From JAHDHW01 sp964551455 (GTDB lineage: Bacteria; Bacteroidota; Bacteroidia; Chitinophagales; Saprospiraceae), in NCBI GenBank assembly GCA_964551455.1, contig CAZKDA010000171.1, positions 1-10,375 of the forward strand: a stretch of DNA of 10,375 nucleotides, read 5' to 3'. A model generated the notes under the pieces. That model made no database searches, had not been told where the DNA came from, and was given only the letters and a program-made list of their open reading frames with translations. Numbering within the stretch: position 1 is the first letter of the stretch; every line of letters begins with the position of its first letter. The translations under genes and the position numbers were made by a program. Shown here piece after piece: positions 1 to 6,321 of the stretch.

Positions 1-1275
1 CATCGACATGACAGGTTACACAGTCTGTCGATAAATCTACAAACCCTTCAAACCTATTGTGCTGATTTTCATCATCCGCGCCATGGCAATCCATACATTT
101 AGTTTTGGCATGAGTACCCAACAGTTTGAAATCCGTCAGATTGTGATCAAAGTGGTTTTCCCCCCAATCGTCCGTCACATGGCAATTTTCACAGGAGCGG
201 TCAGGGTAATATTTTTTATCAATAAAACCTTCGTGAACATCGTCGTGACAATCGGCGCAGCGCATCCCGATGTCCCTGAAGTTCCACTTTTCATCTTGCA
301 AATGGCAAGCAAAACAAGGGGTCGCCAGATGAGCGCCATCCAGCGGAAAATTTGATTTGTTGTGGTCTTCGATGCTGTATAAAGAATTTTCAAAACCCTC
401 TTCGGTATGACATTGCGCACAATCCGGGCTGATGCCATTGGTAGCCAGTTGTCCTTCGTGATAATCGTCGTGGCAGGCCGCACATTTGTTATGAACTAAA
501 GGTTCCCTAACACTTTCCACATGACATTTCCGGCAATCCACTTCCCGGTGTTTTCCCTCCAGGTGAAAATCGGTCATCGAATGGTTGAAATTTTCCAGGT
601 TCACTTCGAGGAAGGAAGTTTCGGTGTGGCATTCTGCACAGTTGTTTCCGAACTTATTCTCGTGGACATCTTCGTGGCAGGTGGCGCATTCGTTCGTATG
701 GATGCCGAGCTTGTCCTGGAATAATTTTTCCGGACGAAGATCGAGGGCATGGCATGCTGCACAATTGAGTTGTTGATGCTTTCCTTTCAGGGGAAAATCG
801 GTTTGGCTATGGTTGAAATTGGTGATTTTCGTCATCGACGAAAAGGAGGTTTCAACGTGGCATGCTTTGCAATCTGACCCCAGGTTGTTTTGATGAACAT
901 CCTGATGACAACTGTTGCAATTGCTGAATTCGAGTCCTGTAAATCGCTGAAAATCCTTGCCGTTACGGGTTTCTATTTTATGGCAATCGATGCATTCGAT
1001 TTCTTTGTGCTTTCCGGCAAGGGTAAATTTTGCATCATTGTGATCGAAACGGAAAGCTGGTGAAAAAGCATCGGTGGTATGGCATTTCGCACAATCGTTT
1101 GACAAAGTATTTTGGTGTTGATCTTCATGGCAGGATAAACAATCCCGGTCAAGGCCCAAAAAGGAGGCCTTTCTTTTTTTCAAGTCCGGATCGTCAATCA
1201 GATCAGGAGTATGACATTGGCGGCAATCTATTTTACGATGGGCGCCCGATAGGGGATAGCCGGCGAGGTCATGAT
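1..1275 (-). repeat. Tri-haem protein modules of 73-77 residues inside the cytochrome
   Basis: A segment of the form F-x-H-x(4-5)-F-x-L-x-G-x-H-x(4)-CxxCH recurs with its CxxCH at 1211, 980, 749, 521, 302 and 83. The intervals are 231, 231, 228, 219 and 219 bases. Each copy is followed by a CxxCHxDxH site and then a third CxxCH. Five complete three-haem modules and one partial module are visible, after an N-terminal section with three haems. The repeat is at protein level; the DNA has diverged. Confidence 0.85.
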
Positions 1276-1594
1276 TAAAATAGTCTTCATCAAAACGAAC
1301 CATGTCGAATTTTCTGCCGTGGTGATCGCTGTGGCAGGTAGCACAATCTTTACCGCGGACTTCGGAGGATGCGTGATAGCCGCTTTGCTGGTCGATCCTG
1401 GTTTTGATCTCAGTATGGCAGGCCAGGCATTTATCGTTGGAAACTTTTTGCCCCAGCACATGGCATTGTGTGCAATTGGACAAACCTTCCAAGTGAGTGT
1501 GGGCAGCAGCCAGATCGCCGGGGGATAATTGTGCCAGGGAGTCATGCATAATGCTGATACTCAGAATAATTATATGCAGAAAGTTGGATTTCAT
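1..1594 (-). CDS. Multihaem cytochrome c (c3-type family), secreted, 3' end outside window
   Basis: Reading leftward from the ATG at 1594 gives 531 residues with no stop before the window edge, so the C-terminus is missing. The N-terminus has a signal peptide (hydrophobic residues about 5-16, probable cleavage after SLA at residue 21). One frame holds 20 CxxCH haem-binding motifs, with their low plus-strand coordinates at 8, 83, 179, 245, 302, 407, 470, 521, 626, 674, 749, 857, 905, 980, 1079, 1127, 1211, 1331, 1415 and 1460. Many extra His residues (GKH, CHxDxH) could be distal haem ligands. By family such proteins are periplasmic or surface electron carriers. The next gene upstream on the same strand is an NAD(P)-type oxidoreductase, which suggests an electron-transfer partner. 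An in-frame ATG at 1549 would lose most of the signal peptide, so 1594 is preferred. The electron acceptor cannot be read from sequence. Confidence 0.93.
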   Translation of the reverse strand, partial: MKSNFLHIIILSISIMHDSLAQLSPGDLAAAHTHLEGLSNCTQCHVLGQKVSNDKCLACHTEIKTRIDQQSGYHASSEVRGKDCATCHSDHHGRKFDMVRFDEDYFNHDLAGYPLSGAHRKIDCRQCHTPDLIDDPDLKKRKASFLGLDRDCLSCHEDQHQNTLSNDCAKCHTTDAFSPAFRFDHNDAKFTLAGKHKEIECIDCHKIETRNGKDFQRFTGLEFSNCNSCHQDVHQNNLGSDCKACHVETSFSSMTKITNFNHSQTDFPLKGKHQQLNCAACHALDLRPEKLFQDKLGIHTNECATCHEDVHENKFGNNCAECHTETSFLEVNLENFNHSMTDFHLEGKHREVDCRKCHVESVREPLVHNKCAACHDDYHEGQLATNGISPDCAQCHTEEGFENSLYSIEDHNKSNFPLDGAHLATPCFACHLQDEKWNFRDIGMRCADCHDDVHEGFIDKKYYPDRSCENCHVTDDWGENHFDHNLTDFKLLGTHAKTKCMDCHGADDENQHNRFEGFVDLSTDCVTCHVD

Positions 1595-1798
1595 TCCATA
1601 TTTCCAAACATGTTAATTTCATGATTTTTTTTTTTCACTGGGCAGGTGTCAGGTCGTGAAAAGGTTCGAATCAGTACTGGTAAACATACATTTTTTATTC
1701 AATTCACAAAAAAGTATTTTACCGAACCGGAAAATTTTATAACCAAACCAGAACAAATGGTTGGGTTTGGGTTGAAAAAGACAGGAATAGCGGGATTT

Positions 1799-3124
1799 TC
1801 AGCGGTATTTTTTCATGGTATAGCCAAAGCGTTTGGTGATTTTTACACCTGCTTTTTCCAAAAATTTTGTAGGCAATTCTCCACCGGCGAAGATGTAAAT
1901 CAAGTCATTTTCCAAAACAAGTTCTTTTCCTTCTTCATCAAGGAGCCTGACTTTGTCGCTTTCGATACCTGACACATTGGTTTTGTATTTCACCTCCAGA
2001 AGCCCCGCTTCGACTGCGGCATTCAGCTTCTCCCTGTTTTTGGGTTTTAACCTGCTGAAGCTTTCGCTGCGGTAAGAAATGACCACCTTGTTTTGGTCTG
2101 TCAGCGCCAGCGCAGCTTCGATGGCAGAATCGCCGCCGCCCACTACGATCACTTTTTTGTTTTGGACATTTTCTGGTTCCAGCAGTTTGTAAGCGACGTT
2201 TTCTGCAACTTCTCCGGGAACGTTGAGTTTTCTCGGCGTTCCGCGCCTTCCGATAGCCAGCAGCACAAATTTGGTTTGCAAGGTTTCGCCATTCTGGGTA
2301 ACGACTTTGAAATTGCCGTTGTCCGGAATGATCTCTTCGACTTTTGTCTTTTCCCGGATCGTTATTCCATTTTTGGACAAAGCATCATTCCAGATATTGA
2401 GCAGTTCGGCTTTGCTGGTATCGTAAAGTTTCACCTTACCATAAAGGGGTAAATCCATTGGAGAAGTCATCACAATCTTGGAACGAGGGAAGGTAAACAC
2501 CGTGCCTCCCAGCGTATCCTGCTCCAGCGTAAGAAAATTGAGGTTGTGTTTTTTGGCGGTCAAAGAAGCTGAAACGCCTGCGGGTCCGGCGCCAATGATG
2601 ATGAGATCATAGATTGATGGATCTTTTGTAAATCCGGATTTGACAATATTCTCCACTGCCGATTTGCCTTGCTCAACGCTGTTTTTGATCAGTCCCATGC
2701 CACCCAGTTCACCGGCGATATAAATTCCGGGAACATTGGTTTCATACTCTTGGTTGACGTGCGGAAGATCGACACCTCTCTTTTCTGTTCCGATCACAAG
2801 GGAGATCGCCTCCACCGGACAGGCGTGAAAGCATGCGCCATGCCCCACACAATTGGATGCGTTGACGAGTGTCCCCGCGCCGTTGACAATGCCCAGTATA
2901 TCCTTTTCAGGACAGGCAGCCACACAAGCCCCGCTCTTGATACACGTGTTCAGATCGATCACGGGATGCAGCGAAACCGGCTCGTGCACCCCCTCTTCTT
3001 TTGCTTTTACGATCTTGGCTTCTACTTCCTGAGAAGCTTTTTTCAACTTTCTCAAATAAATGAAAACGATGACTGCGCAGAGCAGAAAAATGATCGCATA
3101 AATAATGAATCGTTCCAGAAACAT
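1799..3124 (-). CDS. Membrane-anchored 2x(Fe-S) ferredoxin / FAD-NAD(P) thioredoxin-reductase-like oxidoreductase
   Basis: This 441-residue protein starts with one membrane helix (about 6-24) followed by RKLKK, which by the positive-inside rule puts the rest in the cytoplasm. Two ferredoxin-like motifs follow: C61-x5-C67-x3-C71-P and C92-x5-C98-x3-C102-P. Each has a non-Cys residue (S64, H95) where the canonical second Cys would be. Residues 132-160 (VPGIYIAGELGG onward) look like the C-terminal FAD motif of thioredoxin-reductase-like proteins. The FAD dinucleotide fold is at about 173-205 (GAGPAG 178-183) and the NAD(P) fold at about 323-350 (GGGDSA 329-334). There is no redox-active CxxC of thioredoxin reductase. 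The expected role is to oxidise NAD(P)H and pass electrons through Fe-S centres to membrane or periplasmic haem proteins. The substrate is unknown. The next gene downstream is the multihaem cytochrome, 204 bp away. Confidence 0.85.
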   Translation of the reverse strand: MFLERFIIYAIIFLLCAVIVFIYLRKLKKASQEVEAKIVKAKEEGVHEPVSLHPVIDLNTCIKSGACVAACPEKDILGIVNGAGTLVNASNCVGHGACFHACPVEAISLVIGTEKRGVDLPHVNQEYETNVPGIYIAGELGGMGLIKNSVEQGKSAVENIVKSGFTKDPSIYDLIIIGAGPAGVSASLTAKKHNLNFLTLEQDTLGGTVFTFPRSKIVMTSPMDLPLYGKVKLYDTSKAELLNIWNDALSKNGITIREKTKVEEIIPDNGNFKVVTQNGETLQTKFVLLAIGRRGTPRKLNVPGEVAENVAYKLLEPENVQNKKVIVVGGGDSAIEAALALTDQNKVVISYRSESFSRLKPKNREKLNAAVEAGLLEVKYKTNVSGIESDKVRLLDEEGKELVLENDLIYIFAGGELPTKFLEKAGVKITKRFGYTMKKYR

Positions 3125-3200
3125 TGGGTTGAGGGGTTATTGGGTTGAGGGGTTATTGGGTTATTGAGTTGATTGAGTTATTAAGTTGATTGAGTTATTA
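3123..3200. repeat. Short tandem repeats upstream of the oxidoreductase gene
   Basis: A 16-bp unit (ATTGGGTTGAGGGGTT) occurs at 3123-3138 and again at 3139-3154, then as a half unit at 3155-3162. It decays into ATTGAGTT/ATTAAGTT units of 8-9 bp up to about 3200. The first copy overlaps the start codon at 3124. The block lies in the 188-bp spacer between two genes of the redox cluster. Confidence 0.8.
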
Positions 3201-3218
3201 GCATCTAGGAGTTATCAT

Positions 3219-3307
3219 ATTAGCAAATCAGCAACCTGCCTGCCAAACGCAGTCAGGCAGGATCAGCAAATTAGCAAATTAGCAAATTAGCAAATCAACA
3301 AATTAGC
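3219..3307. repeat. AT-rich 9-bp tandem repeat (AAATTAGCA type) interrupted by a hairpin
   Basis: Units related to AAATTAGCA run from about 3219 to 3307, with variants ATCAGCAA and ATCAACAA. The array is split by the 27-bp palindrome at 3235-3261. It ends just before the stop of the downstream-lying membrane-protein gene. No coding capacity is seen. Confidence 0.75.
3235..3261. repeat. REP-like palindrome, family copy 1 (CCTGCCTG / CAGGCAGG)
   Basis: A perfect 8-bp inverted repeat (3235-3242 and 3254-3261) surrounds an 11-base loop. The direct repeat ATCAGCAA abuts both sides (3227-3234 and 3262-3269). This could be a target duplication or simply part of the surrounding tandem array. Related hairpins are at 6170-6197 and 10197-10224. 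Confidence 0.8.
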
Positions 3308-3312
3308 ACCTT

Positions 3313-4182
3313 TCAAAATATCCATTTATATCCAAAAGCCAGCGTAATGACTACGTGAATGACCGTGATCACCAGCATAATGATCGCAAAAGGCAGATGC
3401 GCCACGTGCCAGTATTTGAAAAGCTTTTGCATGGTTTGCAGGCGTTCGATGCGGTTATTCAGTGAGATTTCATTTTTCAGAAGTTTTGAAACGCGTCTGA
3501 TATCATTGCGCGACAAATTATTTTCCCGGAGCTTCCTTTTTACTGCAACCACGGTGTTTCGGTCATCGAAATACTTTTTCACCGTTCTTGAGAAGAAATT
3601 CCCGTTAGCCTGCTGTGGCTGGGTTTTGAGCGAATCGAGGATCGAATCATAAGTCGTTGCATCCAACTGATAAGAGGATTTTAATATTTCGCCGACATTG
3701 CTTCGCATTTGTTTGACTTCGTTGAGGCTCAATTCGCGGCCTTCTATCGTCCTGGGTATCTGTATATAAATAAACCTGCCGATGACACCGCTGGCTACCA
3801 CGGCCACCATGCTCCAAAAGCTCACCGATACGATCCCTCCGAATTTGAACGTAGTGTGAAACAGGATCATTACCGGCCCCAGCGTACACAGAAAAATGTG
3901 AAACTCCAGCCAGTATTTCAATCTGCCGAATTTCGCTAAAAACCCATACCGCTTTCTGGCGATGTATGAACTGACGCCAGTGACAATCAGCAAAGTTCCT
4001 ACGATCCCCAGACCATGCCCATACATTCCACTGGGTTTAAAATTTTTATGATCAGGGTGATAAAACCGCTCCTCAATGCTGGTAGTGTAATATGAAAACC
4101 CCTTCCAGGCAAGAAATATGGCAGTCAGCACAACAATACTTACCAATGTGAAAATATAAATCCGATGCGCTAAAGTTGACAT
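3313..4182 (-). CDS. Five-helix membrane protein, predicted di-haem cytochrome b (ferric-reductase-like helix pair)
   Basis: The 289-residue protein has hydrophobic helices at about 8-27, 56-74, 92-111, 117-140 and 262-283. Helix 3 holds H95 and H109 and helix 5 holds H262 and H276, each pair as HX13H. This is the spacing with which two b haems are stacked in ferric reductase/NADPH-oxidase-type membrane domains. Basic segments lie at 76-89 and in a long loop (about 141-255), so both are predicted cytoplasmic; the 30-55 segment, rich in His and Tyr, would be periplasmic. There is no flavin or NAD domain in this protein; the neighbouring oxidoreductase could supply one. The ATG at 4182 follows GGAG with a short spacer. 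I do not recognise a named family. The haem assignment rests on the His spacing and on context. Confidence 0.72.
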   Translation of the reverse strand: MSTLAHRIYIFTLVSIVVLTAIFLAWKGFSYYTTSIEERFYHPDHKNFKPSGMYGHGLGIVGTLLIVTGVSSYIARKRYGFLAKFGRLKYWLEFHIFLCTLGPVMILFHTTFKFGGIVSVSFWSMVAVVASGVIGRFIYIQIPRTIEGRELSLNEVKQMRSNVGEILKSSYQLDATTYDSILDSLKTQPQQANGNFFSRTVKKYFDDRNTVVAVKRKLRENNLSRNDIRRVSKLLKNEISLNNRIERLQTMQKLFKYWHVAHLPFAIIMLVITVIHVVITLAFGYKWIF

Positions 4183-4240
4183 AATCTCCGATGGTGCTCG
4201 TTACAAGTTGCTCGTTGCTAGTTTAAAGTTTCTGGTTTTT

Positions 4241-4294
4241 AATCACTAATCACTGACCACTGACCACTTTTCATTTTTCATTTTTCATTTTTCA
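4241..4294. repeat. Short tandem repeats after the haem lipoprotein gene
   Basis: The spacer shows AATCACT twice, TGACCAC twice, and then TTTTTCA-type heptamers up to 4294. On the minus strand the heptamer array (GAAAAAT) begins inside the last codons and stop of the DUF3365-type gene. The array looks like slipped-strand expansion. No function is evident. Confidence 0.7.
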
Positions 4295-4887
4295 AACTTG
4301 ATCGCCCACATTCCTCTCAGATCATTCGCTGAATAACCAATTGCCTGGTCATCAGGATAAAGACTTTTTATGTATGAATAATCATCCGAATTCACGGTTT
4401 CGCCAGGTTTCCCATGACAGGACAGGCATAGCGGCTGGGCAACTATCGGGGCATAAAATGCCACCATTCCATCGACCTCAACTACTTCGGGTTGCGGAGC
4501 ATTTCCGGCTTTTTGTGCCGCTTCGAATCGCATCAGCATTTCCTTTTCTGTTTCCGAAGCCGCATTCTTTGGGTTTCTGACCTTCAGGCTGGTGCGGCGA
4601 ATATCGGCGTAGTGTGCTTTGGAAAGGCTGTCCACCAGCGGCATGGCCGCGATGTTGCAAACCTCAACGGCTTTTGAAACCCCGCCTTCTTTGAGGGCAT
4701 TCCCCAGTTCGGTGCTCAGGGTCGCAAAGGTGACCAATGCGATTTCTCTGCCTTTTTTCAAATAGACTTCTTTTTCTTCTGCCGTCATGGCTTCCTGTTT
4801 TTCTCCGGCACCAGGTTTCGGGCTTTCGCGGCAAGATAGCAGGATGGAAATAATTAATAAAACCGGAAGGAGGGCTTTCTTTCTCAT
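4285..4887 (-). CDS. DUF3365 (Tll0287-like) haem-binding lipoprotein
   Basis: The 200-residue protein has a lipoprotein signal with a lipobox ending at C19 (SILLSC), so the mature form should be lipid-anchored in the cell envelope. A c-type haem site CLSCH is at 154-158. The conserved DUF3365 features are visible: a helical N-terminal part with the VEVCN cysteine at C77, RRTSLKVRNPKNAA at about 97-110, and a C-terminal single-CxxCH segment with surrounding aromatic residues. Characterised relatives are small haem sensors or electron-transfer proteins; the role here is not fixed. It lies 37 bp after the rhodanese gene and 102 bp before the membrane cytochrome b gene, all on one strand. The envelope location fits an electron relay or redox sensor for the cluster. 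Confidence 0.85.
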   Translation of the reverse strand: MRKKALLPVLLIISILLSCRESPKPGAGEKQEAMTAEEKEVYLKKGREIALVTFATLSTELGNALKEGGVSKAVEVCNIAAMPLVDSLSKAHYADIRRTSLKVRNPKNAASETEKEMLMRFEAAQKAGNAPQPEVVEVDGMVAFYAPIVAQPLCLSCHGKPGETVNSDDYSYIKSLYPDDQAIGYSANDLRGMWAIKFEK

Positions 4888-4924
4888 CGGGAATATTATT
4901 AGGTTGAAAATAAGAAATGTGGTA

Positions 4925-5215
4925 CTAAATAAAATTATGAACTTTCAGGTTGCCGGCTTCCTGCCAGCCTCCTCCATTGTAAACTTCCTGCAAACCCAGT
5001 TCGCGAAGCAGCAAGGTAGCCTGACCGCTCCGGTTGCCCGATGCACAGACTACAATGATCGGTCGTGGCATTTCACGCAGGTCATCGACCCGGCTGTACA
5101 CTTCAGATAGCGGGATGTTGACCGCACCTTCAATGTGTCCCATGTTGAACTCCCAAACTTCGCGGACATCGACGATGGTAGCATTTGGGAGATTTATCAA
5201 TTCTTTTAATTCCAT
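4925..5215 (-). CDS. Single-domain rhodanese-like sulfurtransferase
   Basis: From the ATG at 5215 this is a 96-residue protein with no signal peptide. It matches a single rhodanese domain: IVDVREVWEF at about 14-23, the GHIEGAVNIP motif at 26-35, and the active-site loop CASGNRSG with catalytic C57 at 57-64. The family moves sulfane sulfur onto acceptors such as cyanide, thiols or thioredoxin. The open frame continues 37 codons upstream to 5326, but that part has no rhodanese character. It also covers the promoter-like element at 5237-5244, so the shorter start is chosen. It is the first gene of the minus-strand redox cluster. Whether it has a role in that pathway or only shares its promoter is not clear. 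Confidence 0.88.
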   Translation of the reverse strand: MELKELINLPNATIVDVREVWEFNMGHIEGAVNIPLSEVYSRVDDLREMPRPIIVVCASGNRSGQATLLLRELGLQEVYNGGGWQEAGNLKVHNFI

Positions 5216-5236
5216 GATTTTTGTTTTTTTGATCCA

Positions 5237-5244
5237 CAAAGCTA
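5237..5244 (-). promoter_or_regulatory. Bacteroidota-type -7 promoter element for the rhodanese/redox cluster
   Basis: The minus strand reads TAGCTTTG, a perfect match to the TAnnTTTG element of the Bacteroidota primary sigma factor. It sits about 22 bases before the rhodanese ATG. A clear TTTG at -33 is not seen, only a T-run. Confidence 0.55.
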
Positions 5245-5265
5245 CATGGCTATTTTTATTAAAAA

Positions 5266-5281
5266 GGTGATAAAAATCACA
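5266..5281. promoter_or_regulatory. Crp/Fnr-like operator palindrome
   Basis: The sequence GGTGATAAAAATCACA contains GTGA-N6-TCAC and differs from the CRP consensus TGTGA-N6-TCACA at one position. In the FNR register it is TGAT-N4-ATCA. Its centre lies about 40 bases upstream of the transcription start expected from the 5237-5244 element, which is the usual place for a class II activator. Confidence 0.45.
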
Positions 5282-5384
5282 GAATTCCAGGTTGTATTTT
5301 TTTGCAAACTCAGAAAAGTCAACCACTTCGACCGCTCTCGGACAAAAAACCTAAAACCTGTACCCAAACATTTCCAACTTCGAT

Positions 5385-5392
5385 TATCTTTG
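5385..5392 (+). promoter_or_regulatory. Bacteroidota-type -7 promoter element for the outer-membrane protein gene
   Basis: TATCTTTG matches TAnnTTTG exactly and lies about 50 bases before the ATG at 5442. No good TTTG -33 element is seen at the expected distance. It argues against the in-frame TTG at 5394 as start, because the message would begin at about that point. Confidence 0.5.
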
Positions 5393-5441
5393 TTTGAACT
5401 GGGGTCAAAGCAGTATTCCTCATCACCGAACAAAGTTTTCA

Positions 5442-6080
5442 ATGTTTTTAAACAAATTTTTCCTTCCGGTCATATTGCGACGCTTCGCGGTATTTGTTGC
5501 CATGCTGTTCGCATCATTACAAACACAAGCGCAGCAGGTTGAAATATCCTCCGGGGCGGGTTATTTCATTGGCGGCAATGTAAAAACCTATTATGGCGAG
5601 GTAGATCTGGGCAACAATTTCAACTATGGATTAAGCCTGGATTACTTTGTAAACGACAATACTTTTTTTGAGGTTTTTTGGTTTTTGAATGCCGCCAAAG
5701 CCACCTTTATTCCTTACGCAAACGGCCAGTTTACCGATGAATTCGACCTGAACACCAATTACATCCAGCTTGGTGTGGGCAAGGAGGCCAATCCTGAAGG
5801 CAAATGGCGGCCATTTGGTTTGGTTTCAGCGGGTACCACGATCTTTGGTTCGGATATCGGCGGCACGGTTTGGCGGTTATCTTTCGGACTTACCGGTGGT
5901 TTGAAATATTTCTTCTCTGATAGCTTTGGCTTGCGGGCACAAACCCGGTTTTTGGTACCCATGTATTTCGACGACTACGCGATCTGGTGCAAAGGCAGCG
6001 ATTGTAGCTATGGCGTTTCGGCAGGTACCACTGTCATTCAGTGGCATTTTTCACTAGGGTTGATCATCGCCATTTTGTAA
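5442..6080 (+). CDS. Outer-membrane beta-barrel protein, function unknown
   Basis: From the ATG at 5442 the product is 212 residues. It has a signal peptide (hydrophobic about 6-26, probable cleavage after TQA at 30). The rest alternates polar and hydrophobic residues with many Gly and aromatic residues (GAGYFIGGN, YGLSLDYFV, FGLTGGLKYFF), typical of an eight- to ten-strand OmpX/OmpW-like barrel. C183 and C188 in a short loop may form a disulfide. The last residues (FSLGLIIAIL) are strand-like but do not end in the common aromatic residue. An upstream in-frame TTG at 5394 overlaps the promoter and is rejected. It is transcribed away from the redox cluster. No specific ligand or pathway can be named. 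Confidence 0.78.
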   Translation: MFLNKFFLPVILRRFAVFVAMLFASLQTQAQQVEISSGAGYFIGGNVKTYYGEVDLGNNFNYGLSLDYFVNDNTFFEVFWFLNAAKATFIPYANGQFTDEFDLNTNYIQLGVGKEANPEGKWRPFGLVSAGTTIFGSDIGGTVWRLSFGLTGGLKYFFSDSFGLRAQTRFLVPMYFDDYAIWCKGSDCSYGVSAGTTVIQWHFSLGLIIAIL

Positions 6081-6151
6081 GGAATGTGGTTTTTTTAATA
6101 ACCCGGTTTGGTGTTTTTTTTTGTCTAATGTGCCCCGAATTTTTATTATTT

Positions 6152-6287
6152 TACTACGAGGCACGGAGGGCCTGCCTGCGACGCATGTCAGGCAGGCACA
6201 AGGAACACAAAGCCATTTGTATGAAAATTAGTTTTTTTTAAACATCAAACCCTTCGTTTTACTCAGTGACCTCCGTGTCTTAGTGGT
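6152..6287. repeat. Intergenic imperfect inverted-repeat element
   Basis: CACGGAGG at 6162-6169 is matched by CCTCCGTG at 6270-6277, and weaker complementarity extends inward from both ends. The wording (cacggagg...cacaaggaacacaaag, then cctccgtgtcttagtggtt) resembles an intergenic repeat I have seen often in Bacteroidota genomes; this is from memory and untested. A second palindrome (6170-6197) is inserted next to the left arm. A run of nine T at 6114-6122 just before the element may end the upstream transcript, but its hairpin is weak. Confidence 0.6.
6170..6197. repeat. REP-like palindrome, family copy 2
   Basis: A perfect 9-bp inverted repeat, GCCTGCCTG (6170-6178) and CAGGCAGGC (6189-6197), surrounds a 10-base loop. 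The stem core equals that of the hairpin at 3235-3261. It interrupts the left half of the larger inverted-repeat element. Confidence 0.8.
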
Positions 6288-6321
6288 TATTTTTATTTTC
6301 AATGACAAAAAATCGCCCTCA

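Noticed and set aside
175..483. Minus-strand open frame of 102 codons
   Set aside because: It is out of frame with the 20 CxxCH motifs of the cytochrome, which runs through the same DNA.
1741..1798. Terminator for the oxidoreductase gene from the AACCAAACC/GGTTTGG pairing
   Set aside because: The loop is long, the stem is short and no proper T-run follows on the minus strand, so read-through into the cytochrome gene remains possible.
2669..3148. Plus-strand open frame of 159 codons
   Set aside because: It is antisense to the ferredoxin part of the oxidoreductase gene and shows no domain features.
5216..5326. N-terminal extension of the rhodanese by 37 residues
   Set aside because: It has no rhodanese features and overlaps the promoter-like TAGCTTTG and the palindrome.
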